Shown: positions 43,303 through 52,905 of the stretch, piece after piece
Layout of the letters: the number at the start of each line of letters is the position of its first letter
How positions within the stretch are numbered: the stretch's first letter is position 1
Assembly: GCF_029784155.1 (NCBI RefSeq)
Contig: NC_073693.1
Coordinates: 290,008,875-290,072,874, forward strand
Direction: 5' to 3'
DNA from: Uranotaenia lowii
Taxonomy: Eukaryota > Arthropoda > Insecta > Diptera > Culicidae
DNA length: 64,000 bases
Made by a program: the position numbers and the translations under genes
Notes under the pieces: model-generated
What the model saw: the letters and a program-made list of their open reading frames with translations, nothing else
Database searches by the model: none
Told to the model about the DNA's origin: nothing

Positions 43303-44235
43303 GGAGTGTTACTTCCATAATCGCCAACTACAGTATATGATCAGTGAAAGACTGGAAACAGTGAGTGTTTCGACAGGGGTTCCACAAGGATCGATACTTG
43401 GCCCGGTATTGTGGAACATCGTGTACGACGAACTGCTGAGACAGCGTCTCCCCATGGGAGTGAAATCGGCCGAAGACGTGGTTCTCCTGGCATCGGGCCT
43501 ATCAACCGAAGAGGTCCAGCTACTCACCAGAGTAGCAATTGAGAAGCTGGAAAGTTGGATGCCCTCCAATAGCTTGCGTCTGGCTCACCACAAGACCGAG
43601 ATGGCGCTGATCACCAACCTGATTTCAGCACGATTAGGGAGGATTCCAGTTAGATCGTGCGCAATTGAATCCAAGCGTGCCATCCAATACCTGGGGGTGA
43701 TGATCGACGACCGGCTGAATTTTACGGCCCACGTCGACTACACCTGCAAAAGAGCGGCAATAGCGACCGCAGCCCTCTCGCGGACCATGTTGAACAACTC
43801 GGCGATCCGCTGCAGCAGAAGGAAGGTCCTGGCGAGCGTAAACTCGTCCATTTTGTGGTATCGAACAGTGTCCTCAATAGCTGCTGATGTGGCGGGGGTC
43901 ATACCCATCTCGGTCTCGCTAGAGGAAGATATCTTCTGCTGCGAGCACAGGCACATGGCAGAGAGGCTGCGATATCCAACTGGCAGCACCAGCTAGACAG
44001 CTCGGAACGCTGCCGGTGGACCCACCGCTTGATCCCTATCGTCGGATTTTGGATGGATCGGAGACATCGAGCGGTGGATTTCTGTATGACGTAATTCTTG
44101 ACTGGTCACAGATACTTCATGCAGTACCACCATCGGTTTGGACGCGTGGCCGCGCAATTCTGCCCAACCTACGTTGACACAGTTGAGACACCAGAGCACG
44201 TAGTGTTCAACTGTCCGAGGTTCGCAGGGGTAAGC
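43303..44235 (+). pseudogene. R1-clade reverse transcriptase, second fragment
   Basis: It opens at VECYFHNRQLQYM, equivalent to the point about 23915 in the first copy, and has GVPQGSILGPVLWN, then AEDVVLL where the catalytic (F/Y)ADD motif should be, so the active site is lost. RLAHHKTEMALITNLIS and RAIQYLGVMIDDRLNF (thumb) follow. The main frame runs to 43996. The C-terminal knuckle region continues in another frame with EHVVFNCPRFAG. The palm A segment is missing at the 5' side. Confidence 0.88.
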
Positions 44236-44990
44236 ACTAACATGCTTGTCGCCTGAGGTCCAGACACGACAGCCGATAACATCGTGCGGAGCATGTGTGA
44301 GGATGCCAATACTTCTGAGTAGTGTGTGTCCGAACCCAGCAGTAAAGCATATAAAGATAAGACTTTAACTTCTGCGTATGCCGAGCTGCCTTGTCGCGGT
44401 GTATCCGAGTAGAACGCGCCCTCTGCGACGGAGTCTGCGGAGACAAGGCAACAGTCTCCGCAGTCGATCTCTTAGGAAGAAGAGTATTCACGCCGCTAAA
44501 TATTTTCGGATGGAGTGACTTCATGTCTGTCATCGGCGGGTGAGTCACTCGAGTCGGTGAAGGATGACGTCTTCGCAGGGAATCATCCGAGTAGTTTTGT
44601 AAAGCCTCGGACATGTACTATGACAGACGCGTGTCCAGGATAGGCTGCTTTCGATTCGGCACACGGACGGGTAAAGAGGAGAGTAGGGCCTCGAGCTAAA
44701 CCAAGCGGAGCCAAGATCTCGAGTTGTTAGAGGCAAGGTCATTGGTCTTAAGTAACGAGCCTATAGTAAACAAAGAGACGAAATGTCACGATTGGAATTT
44801 TTGGATTTTCTGTCAGTGTCATTCCAATCGAGCAAAACCAAGCAGTCTTAAAGGCAGACCTACAGCAGGGTTGCAAGCACATTATTTCGAAAGGGATCAG
44901 ATTGCGCTTCTTTGTTTACTATAGTTTCTTTAGTCTTAAGCAATGGTCTCGAACGGAGGCAGTCGTGGAAACCAAGCAAGCCTGAGTTAC
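44236..44990 (+). mobile_element. R1-type 3' sequence of the second fragment
   Basis: GAGTAGTGTGTGTCCGA, a CATATAAAGATAAG-type word, GAGTCGGTGAAGGATGACGT and CGCGTGTCCAGGATAGGCTG line up in order with 25170-25530 in the first copy. TCGAGTTGTTAGAGG resembles the minisatellite in that copy's arm. A TA-flanked MITE (44764-44921) interrupts it and similar sequence continues after the MITE to about 44990. Confidence 0.7.
44764..44921. mobile_element. 158-bp TA-flanked MITE
   Basis: TAGTAAACAAAGAGACG at the left and CGCTTCTTTGTTTACTA at the right are inverted and each is bordered by TA. The inner phrase AACCAAGCAGTCTTA and CAGGGTTGCAAGC recur at 47.02-47.10 kb, where a second, incomplete copy lies. 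Confidence 0.82.
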
Positions 44991-45194
44991 GAATGAAGGC
45001 CGTATCAGCGTCATGAGGCGTGCAGCTGTGAATGTGAAGACTTTTGGTGCTTCACACTCATATGAGTGTTCCTCAAATGGGTTTCTGTTCGAGTGCCGGT
45101 CACTTATCCTCCATTCGTGTGAAGCTAAAATAATTTCAAAGTCAAACATTTACCAATCGATTTGTAACTTTCCTTTTACATTCAGGTTTTGATC

Positions 45195-45550
45195 AAAACT
45201 CCTCCCAATGCACTCATAATAATTTAACGGGCCTCCCAACACACTTTACAAGTTAAATTATTTTGCCATCTATGCGGTCCTCCCAAACGCATTCACTTTG
45301 TATGTCAACTTATCATTTTTCAAACTGAGTGGTCCTCCAAACACACGCAAAACAATTTAGCGGTCCTCCCAAAACGATACTTGCATTTTTTTTTAACACA
45401 GTGGTCCTCCCAAGACACTATTCAAGTTTAACTATGGCAAATGCAGTCCTCCCAACACGCATTTACTGAGTGGTCCTCCCAAAACACTAATCACTATTAA
45501 GCGGCCCTCCCAACACGCTTGTTTTATCATGCGGTCCTCCCCAAGGTGTG
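45195..45550. repeat. Minisatellite with GCGGTCCTCCCAA units
   Basis: The phrase GGTCCTCCCAA (variants GGGCCTCCC, AGTCCTCCC, GGCCCTCCC) recurs about ten times at irregular spacing of roughly 30-45 bases, each usually followed by ACACGC/ACACTA. A further copy sits at about 45715. Confidence 0.85.
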
Positions 45551-45734
45551 TACATATAGAAGGTGTTACCGTATGCCAAATTCTCGATTCAACCATTAGC
45601 CACTGGTTAGCTGATATATATTCTAATGTTTGTAAACAAACTCATTGAGCACCCCGCGCACTCCTCGTCTACTTACTGTGAAAGTCGGAGAACCTTCTGT
45701 TTCTAAAAACCTTGGTCCTCCCAACATTTATTCC

Positions 45735-45970
45735 TTCACGGAAAATAATAAAAAGGTAAAATTTACCGAGATAGCAAGGTGAAGGCTCGTGAAAGCCAAA
45801 AAGGTAACTTCTACCTCTACGAGGTGAAACCCACCTCACAGCGAGGTAAAATTTACCTGAATCGAGCTGAAAAAGGTATAATTCACCGAAACAAAAGGTG
45901 AATTCAAAAAAAGTAAATCTTACCTCGTAGTGAGGTGAAGTTCACCTGAATTGAACTGAATAAAAAGGTA
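45735..45970. repeat. MITE-like cluster of short GAGGTAAAATTTACCT palindromes
   Basis: The words AAGGTAAAATTTACCGAG, GAGGTGAAACCCACCTC, GAGGTAAAATTTACC, GTGAGGTGAAGTTCACCTGA recur. Each is a small palindrome (AGGTRAA...TTYACCT). The stretch starts near CACGGAAAATAATAAAAAGG and ends near AAAAAGGTACAATCATTATC. Confidence 0.7.
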
Positions 45971-46074
45971 CAATCATTATCTACAATATTAATCAACCTG
46001 ATGAATGAAGGATTATCTATGCCTGCTTAATGAAGGGTTCTATAAAATGAGAAGTGATTAAAATTGAATTATGA

Positions 46075-46165
46075 ATAACCTTTGATGAGTCTCGAACCGA
46101 GGATCCCGCAGCAGCCTTTATCTTTCCTTGCGCGTTTACCATTTCGACCACTCTTGATGCTGATA
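46075..46165 (-). repeat. tRNA-like or SINE-head unit
   Basis: On the minus strand, AAGAGTGGTCGAAATGGTAA resembles an A-box region and GGATCCTCGGTTCGAGACTC a B-box. The spacing is tRNA-like but the acceptor ends do not pair well, so I call it a SINE or pseudo-tRNA. Confidence 0.45.
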
Positions 46166-46214
46166 AGGTAGGTGAAAAAACCCGTACTTCAAGTACTGTT
46201 CGAGTCATACCACT

Positions 46215-46494
46215 TTTTTTTATTGCTTCTATGCATTAATAATGCTGATTTAAAACTAAAAAGCATTATGAATGTTGATATAATGCTAACTTGCATTAGA
46301 AATGTTGATTTAATACTGATTAAGGGTTATGGCTTAATGTTTATGGTTACTAGGGTAGTGCTACAGTCTTAATGCTTGTTAACTTTATACCGTAGCTCTA
46401 TATGTGCATATAGTGCTATCATAAGTGCCAATTTTTTTTATTGCTTCTATGCATTAATAATGCTGATTTAAACTAAAAAGCATCATGAATGCTC
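46215..46494. repeat. Direct repeat of about 60 bp
   Basis: TTTTTTATTGCTTCTATGCA followed by TTAATAATGCTGATTTAAA and an AACTAAAAAGCATNATGAATG phrase occurs at 46215-46275 and again at 46434-46494, about 220 bases apart. The segment between them has further TAATGCTNA words, so it is a local tandem expansion. Confidence 0.8.
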
Positions 46495-46649
46495 GCTCGG
46501 CTCAAATCCCGAGTCGATTGGTGGTGATAGAGAAACAATGGAGATCAATAGTGGGAAAGATCACATGCGGGATATACATGGTGTTTCGATAGAAGGTCCA
46601 GCAGTTGATCGGCAGATCTCGATTGCTCGTGTTGGCCGATTTCAACACG

Positions 46650-46722
46650 TTCACCGTGGTGAAATTGGCTAACGCGCTGTTGTACTGAAGCGAAGATTGC
46701 AGGCTCAAGTCCTGCCGGTGAG
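46650..46722 (+). tRNA. tRNA-like 73-bp unit (possible pseudo-tRNA, Tyr-like GTA loop)
   Basis: The 5' heptamer TTCACCG can pair, apart from one position, with the 3' CGGTGAG. GCAGG/CCTGC form a perfect T stem around CTCAAGT, and CGCT/AGCG form a stem around a loop containing TTGTACTG. The total is 73 bases, the usual tRNA size. The D arm is weak and the anticodon loop is too long, so a SINE head or decayed tRNA is more likely than a working gene. Confidence 0.35.
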
Positions 46723-47112
46723 CTGTTGTATCTTTTTCGCAAAATTCATGATATTCACGGCTTATGTTCTTTCGTTCTTTGATACCTCATGTTTCTCTAA
46801 TTCTTTCCATCACCTACGAAAAAAAAAGTTGACGATGATTTTTTCTCTAGTTTTCGCTGGTACAGTTGGTACAGCTGGTACAAGATGGTTGTTTGTTTGA
46901 AAATGCAACTGACGTCACGAATTGTCATGGTTACAATGTTTACAAAAAAGCTTTTACTAACACTTGGCACGGGATTTCAATCGCCACCTGAGATATGTAT
47001 ACAGGTTGGTTCGAGTTCACAAAAAAAACCAAGCAGTCTTAGGGCAGCCTTACAGCAGAGTTGCAAGCTTAAATATTATTTCAAAAGGGATCAGACTGCG
47101 CCTCTTTGTATG
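46723..47112. other. Non-coding stretch with a partial MITE copy
   Basis: 47020-47108 repeats AACCAAGCAGTCTTA, CAGAGTTGCAAGC and AAAGGGATCAGACTGCGC from the MITE at 44764-44921. The remainder shows no gene. Confidence 0.5.
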
Positions 47113-47114
47113 TA

Positions 47115-48058
47115 AGGCTATGATCATTTAGTATCCGGGCAGTTTCAAACCTCTGTATTCTAAAAACTATTGATTTGATCGAAAACTTTCTATGGAGGAA
47201 ATGAAGGTGTTATTATGATATTTAATGTAAAAATATTAAAAAAATAATTTACCGTTGATGACAAGAAATACTCTTACTTTATGATAAAATATAATTTTTA
47301 TCTTTGCACACTTTTTTCAGCCATGTATTGATCTATTATTTATACCACAGAAGCAAAACCTTTTCAAAATCATGATATTTTACACAAATTCATCTGTAAA
47401 AATCAATTGGAATCTGGTTCGAACCTTTTCATGAGTAGGCATCTCGAAGAATATGACCTCTTAAATTGGGGTTTAACATAAATTTCTTGGTTCATCAGAA
47501 TACATCTGTCACATTGCGTAAAACCCGGTTGCACAGATTGCGATTCATGGAACTGCTAATTATAAGTTAATTCCCGGGTGTTCACTTGACAGGCAACACT
47601 TTTTGCCTGTCGGAAACGGATTTACTGCATAGTTAAGAGGTCTGCATTCAGTTATCCCCAATAACCATAAATTTGTTCCTATAGTTGAGATAAATGGTTC
47701 CACTCCGATGCTTGGTTTGAATTTCGTAAGCATCCTAGAGTGGCTCCTTATACTTCTCAACCACCTGGACAAAAAAAAATTCAGAAAAAATAAACAGTTC
47801 ATGAGTTTTCAAGTAAAAAATAATGAATTTCCGAGGTGCAAAGTGCGTAAAAGGAGTAAATTTGTGCAACATTATTTTTACTATGGCTTTTTGCACCGTA
47901 AATATCTAAAACACACGTTAACGTAAAAATGTGAAAACAAATAGGCAAGATAGTCCTTTTCATAACCAACACAACGCTGCTTAAGTTTTGCATATCCGAG
48001 CTCTAGTAACCTAGCTATCACCGAAATGAAGTGTCCGGATACTAAATGATCATAGCCT
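47115..48058. mobile_element. 944-bp TA-flanked TIR element
   Basis: AGGCTATGATCATTTAGTAT followed by CCGGGCA at the left faces TGTCCGGATACTAAATGATC followed by ATAGCCT at the right, nearly perfect over about 27 bases, with TA on both flanks (47113-47114, 48059-48060). Frames inside (for example 47560-47802 -) have no recognisable transposase domain. It ends 131 bases before the start codon of the 48.2-kb gene. Confidence 0.9.
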
Positions 48059-48189
48059 TAGTCTCTTTAATACATCCATTCGTGCATCGTTTATTGCGTT
48101 AGAATTTCATTGAATCCTAGCAACCTTTTCTTCATTTTAAAAATATCTACAGTAGGTAATTCTTTTTGAAAGCCCTCTAAATTTCTTCC

Positions 48190-48787
48190 ATGAATTCGTT
48201 TCAAGATTTTGCACGTAAGTATTTTATTGCGTACATTAATTAATGAAAGCTTAACGGTGTTTCCTTCATAAAGGCGCTATTTCTGAAGCTTGCCCGTGCC
48301 CGAAGAAAACGCAATTGATCGGAACTGGCGCAGTTTGCAACTCGTGGATTCCCAGCCGTAATGTGGAACTTCAACAACTGGTAGTCGAACCACCGCCGAA
48401 ACCTGCTGTTGGGCTTCCCGTTCTCCAAGGGCCAATCGAGTCAATGACTTTGGACGGACAACCGAAACAAATCGCCCCATTGCAAATGTCCAGCTCCGGT
48501 CAGATAGTGCCCTGCTACGGTGAAATGCAGTACTTTATGGGTGAGTTATGGGCTTTGAGCCTAGGCTAGCTTATTGGATGGTTTGAATGAGAAAAAACTA
48601 GGCACATGCGAACCTGTTCCGGAAACCGGACAACCATCGTTTTCCGGCGACCGGATTCGCTGTCCGTATGAATGAAAACCTATTCCGAGTGATTTTTTTT
48701 CTCTTTTCGTTAACGATTTGAATATTTTTCTCTATTTGCATAAAACCAGACCAGAATTGCACCATTCCGATTGGGAAAGAGGAATAA
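48190..48787 (+). CDS. Small three-exon protein (109 residues) with a QYFxDxxCTIPxG motif
   Basis: Exons 48190-48214, 48274-48540 and 48750-48787; donors GTAAGT and GTGAGT, acceptors AAAG and CCAG. The introns are 59 and 209 bases and phases agree (25+267+38 = 330). The protein starts MNSFQDFARAISEACPCPKK, has Cys at about 15, 17, 28 and 88, a Pro-rich middle (EPPPKPAVGLP) and ends GEMQYFMDQNCTIPIGKEE. This last part matches GEGQYFVDPACTIPAGQ in the 41.99-kb gene, and the second intron interrupts the motif itself, which supports the splice model. No signal peptide or membrane segment. AATAAA at 48916-48921 is a likely polyadenylation signal. Function unknown. An alternative would be a lineage-specific small-protein family. 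Confidence 0.75.
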
Positions 48788-48929
48788 AGTCCGGCGTCCC
48801 CCTACAATGTGCAGCGCTTTACATGAATGGATTCTTGATCGGCAGTTTGGCGGCAGCTTTTCGAGGGAAGCAAATGATTCCGATCCGGTTGACATAGCAA
48901 AAAAGTAAAAACATAATAAATTTAACGTG

Positions 48930-49297
48930 AACCAAAATTGTTAAACTAACTCGTTTAACTTGCATTCTAAACGTTTTCTATCATAAAATTGATACTATAC
49001 AATCTGGTCACCCTAGCCAACAATGCATTGCAATGGGGTCATAAATTAGGCGCCCAGTTGAAAAAAGTGCAATTTTAATTCATAAGACCCGGTCACATCC
49101 TGTTTCCTTGCTAGAGCTAGACAGCTTTTTGTGGGAGCTCTCTGAACTCCGACGGACGACAGCAACGAGTTCATTGCTCGAAGTTTGTATTTCTTGTATA
49201 AACCTCCATCCGGAGGTTGACTGGACATAGCGATAATTTATGACCTGATGTGAACGTGCTGCTTCATTTTGGACAGTTTAAAAGTTAATTAGCATTT
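48930..49297. other. Intergenic stretch with a possible small inverted-repeat insert
   Basis: GGGGTCATAAATTAGGCG (49035) and CGATAATTTATGACCTGA (49231) face each other about 200 bases apart. The interior is GC-richer than the surroundings and gives a 60-codon minus-strand frame without a known domain. No target duplication is evident. Confidence 0.4.
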
Positions 49298-49359
49298 TTG
49301 ACCAGGATTAACTATGTAAATGAGAAAAAAAAGGTTTGCACACATGACTCAGAAAGTAT

Positions 49360-52300
49360 CATATCCTACAACATCAAAAAACTTGCATATTTTACTGATT
49401 CTAAATATTCTGAAAATTTTCATGTACTTGGTGTTTTAAAATGTCCTGTTTGTCATGGCCTTATTTCCCTTAACAATTCCACAATCTCAATAAAATCGAC
49501 ATGTTATATTAATTCTGCAAGTTCATCTTATTTTCTAAATTCTGAACATTCCATGAATTCTGCAAAAACTAAAAACTTTACAAATGATACTATAAATTAT
49601 TCTTCTATAAATTCTTCAAAGCCTTCATATTTTAAGAATCTATGAATCATGTCATTTTACAATTTAACAAACCATTAAAATACTACAAATTCTACAAATT
49701 CTGCAAATTCAACAAATTTAACAAATTCTACAAATTCTGCAAATGCTACAAATTCTTCATCTTTATCAATCGTACCACATTCAACAAAATCTTCTAATTC
49801 TACAATTTCAACTTATTCCCGAAATTCGAAAAAATCTACAAATTCAACAAACTCCATGAATATTGCAAGTTCTACAAATTCTTCAATTTAAGAATTTGTT
49901 CGAATTCTACAAATTCTTCAAATTTCACAAATGTTAAAAATTATACGAGTGTAAAAAAAACTACAAACTCTACAAATTCAACAAATTTTACAAATTCTAC
50001 AAATTCAACAAATTCAATGAATTCTACAAATTTTACAAATTCTACAAATTCTTGAAATGTTACAAATTCTCCAATTTCTACAAATCCTACAATTTCTATA
50101 AACTATACAAATTCTACAAATTTCCCAAATTTCACATATTCAACAAATTCTAGAAATTCTACATATTCTTAAAATTCTTCAGATTCTACAAATTCTACTA
50201 ACTCCCATTAATCAACATCTCCAACGAATTCTACAAACTCTACAAATACTCCAAATTCTACAAATTCTACAAATTCCAAAAATTCTACAAATTCTACAAA
50301 CTCTACGTATTCAGCAAATTCTTCAAATTCTATAAATTCAACAAATTTAACAAATTCTACTGATTTTACAAATTATACAAATGTTTCAAATTCTACAAAT
50401 TCCAAAAACTCTACAAACTCTATAAATCCTACAAATTCTTCAAATTCAAAAAAACATACAAATTCAACAAATCCTACAAAGTAACAAATTCTACATATTC
50501 TAAAAAACCTACAAATTCTACAAATTCTATAAATTCTACATATTCTACAAACCTTACTAATTCTACAAATGCTACAAATGCTAAAAATTCAAAAATTTCT
50601 ATTAACTCATCAAATTCAACAAATGCTACAAACTAGATTTTCTTTAAATTTCACAAATTCTACATATACTACCAATTCTAAAAACTCTACAAATTCTACA
50701 AATTCTATATATTCTCCTAAATATCCGAATTCTCCAAATTATACGAATTCTTCAAAAACTCCAAATTCTCTAAATTCTAAAAATTCTTCACATTCTACTT
50801 ATTCTAGCAATACTACAAATTCTACAAAATTATCAAGTTTTACAAATTCTACAAACTCTAAAAATTCTACAACTTCGACAAATTATACAAATTCTACAAA
50901 TTTCACAAATTCTACAAATTCTACAAAGCTACAAATTCTACAAATTCTAAAAATCTACAGTTCCTACTAACTCTAGAAATTCTATAAATTCTATAAATTC
51001 TACAAATGCTACAAATGCTAAAAATTCATCAAATTCTATAAACTCAACAAATTCTTTAAATTCTACAAACTCTACAATTTCTTTAAATTTTACAAACTCT
51101 ACAAATTCTACCAATTCTACAAACACTACAAATTCCACAAATTCTCCAAATATTCAAATTCTCCAAACAACCCGAATTCTTCAAAAACTCCAATTTCTCC
51201 AAATTCAACCAATTCTTCAAATTCTTCAAATTCTACAAACTATAAATTTTTCAAATTATTTTAAATTCTACAAATTCAACAAACTCAACAAATCTGACAA
51301 ATGCTATAAATTCTTCAAATTCTACAAATTCTAAAAATTCTGCAAGCACAACAAATTCTACAAATTTATCAAATTCTACTAATTCTACAAACTCTATAAA
51401 TTCTACAACTTTGACAAACTATACAAATTCTACAAATTCTTCAAATTCAACAAATTTTACAAATTCTACAAATTCTACAAATTCTACAAACTATAGAAAT
51501 TAAACAAATTTTGAAAGTAAAACAAACTCTACACGTTTCAAATTTCTAAGCTCTACAAATAACAAATGCTTCACGTTCTTAAAATTCTTCTAATCCTACG
51601 AAGTCTTCATATTCAAGGAAATCAACAAAATTTTAAAAATTCAATAATTTTTTTAGATTCTACAAATTCTTCAAATTCTAAAAATTCCACAAATTCTACC
51701 TATTTTACAAATTTTACAAATTCTACAAATTCTACAATTTCTACAAACTCTACAAATTCTGTAATTTCTAGAAACTCAGCGAATTGCACAAATTCTACAA
51801 ATTCTTCAAATCCTACCAATTCAACGAATTCTACAAATAAGCTCTACATATTCTACGGATTATACAAATTTAAAAAATTTCATAAACTCTACAAATTATT
51901 CAAATTTATCATATTCTACAAACTCTTCAAATTCTTCAAATTCTACAAGTTCTACGAATTCTAAAATTCTACAAATTCTACAAATGCTACAAATTCAACA
52001 AATTTTGAAAATTCAACAAATTCTCTAAATTTTTAAAATTTTACAAAGTCTTCAAACTCTTCGAACTCTACATATTGTACAAATTTTACAAATTTTAAAA
52101 ACTGCACAAATTCTACAAAATATTCAAATTCTAGAAATTCTACAAATTCTAAATATTCTACAAATTCTTCAAATGCTTCACAAATTTTGCAAAGTCTACA
52201 AATGCTACAAACTCTACAAATTCTACAGTTTCTACGAATTCTACAAATTTTACATATTTTACAAATTCTACATATTCTACATATTCTACAAATTTTGGAA

Positions 52301-52905
52301 ATTTTACAAATTCTATAAATTGTAAAAATTCCACAAATTTTGCTAATTCCACAAATTCTACAAATTCTACAACTTTACAAAGTCTTAAATTCTACAAATT
52401 CTATAAATCCCACAAATTCTCTCACAAATTCCCTGAAAATTTTACCAATTTTACAAATTCGACAAATTGTACAAATTCTACAGATTCCACAAATTCCACA
52501 AATTCCACAAATTCCACAAATTCCACAAATTCCACAAATTCCACAAACTCCAAAATTTCCACAAATCCTACAAATTCGTATAATTGTACTTATTCTAAAA
52601 ATGCTTAATATTCTAAAAATTCTACAAATTCTTTAAATTCTACAAATTCTACAAATTCTATAAATTGAAAAATTTCTTCCTAGTCTTCTTATTCATTAAA
52701 TTCTAAAAAATAGAAATTCAACAAATTCTACAAATTGTACGAATTCATTACATTTCACAAATTCTTCAAAACTACAAATTCTAGAGATTCTAAAAATTCT
52801 GAAAATTGTAGAAGTTCTAAAAATTTCGGAAATTCTTCATATTTTTCAAACTTCTTCTAACCTCATTAGCTCCATAAATTCTTCAAGTTCTGCCAATTTT
52901 ATAAA
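49360..52905. repeat. 9-bp satellite, block 1 (ACAAATTCT units)
   Basis: About 3.5 kb of degenerate tandem ACAAATTCT (also TACAAATTC), fading at both edges. A homogeneous variant run of CACAAATTC-type units (about eight copies) sits at about 52485-52550. Because the unit is three codons long, frames stay open: Thr-Asn-Ser or Gln-Ile-Leu repeats on the plus strand and Glu-Phe-Val on the minus strand. These frames (such as 50569-50970, 51566-51964, 50947-51138) are consequences of the satellite, not evidence of genes. Confidence 0.95.

Noticed and set aside
46545..46742. Minus-strand frame with an SPAGLEPAIF phrase
   Set aside because: This peptide comes from reading the antisense strand of a tRNA-like unit (46650-46722).
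49046..49228. Possible solo LTR near 49.03-49.25 kb
   Set aside because: There is no TG...CA pair with a target duplication and no primer-binding or polypurine context.
49298..49645. Open frame of 115 codons at the left edge of the satellite
   Set aside because: It passes into diverged satellite units (NS-, YS-rich end) and has no start context, domain or splice support.
50569..51964. Long Thr/Asn/Ser-rich reading frames in the satellite
   Set aside because: They follow directly from the 9-bp unit. The same DNA also gives Gln-Ile-Leu and, on the other strand, Glu-Phe-Val frames, and unit changes are not biased to codon third positions.
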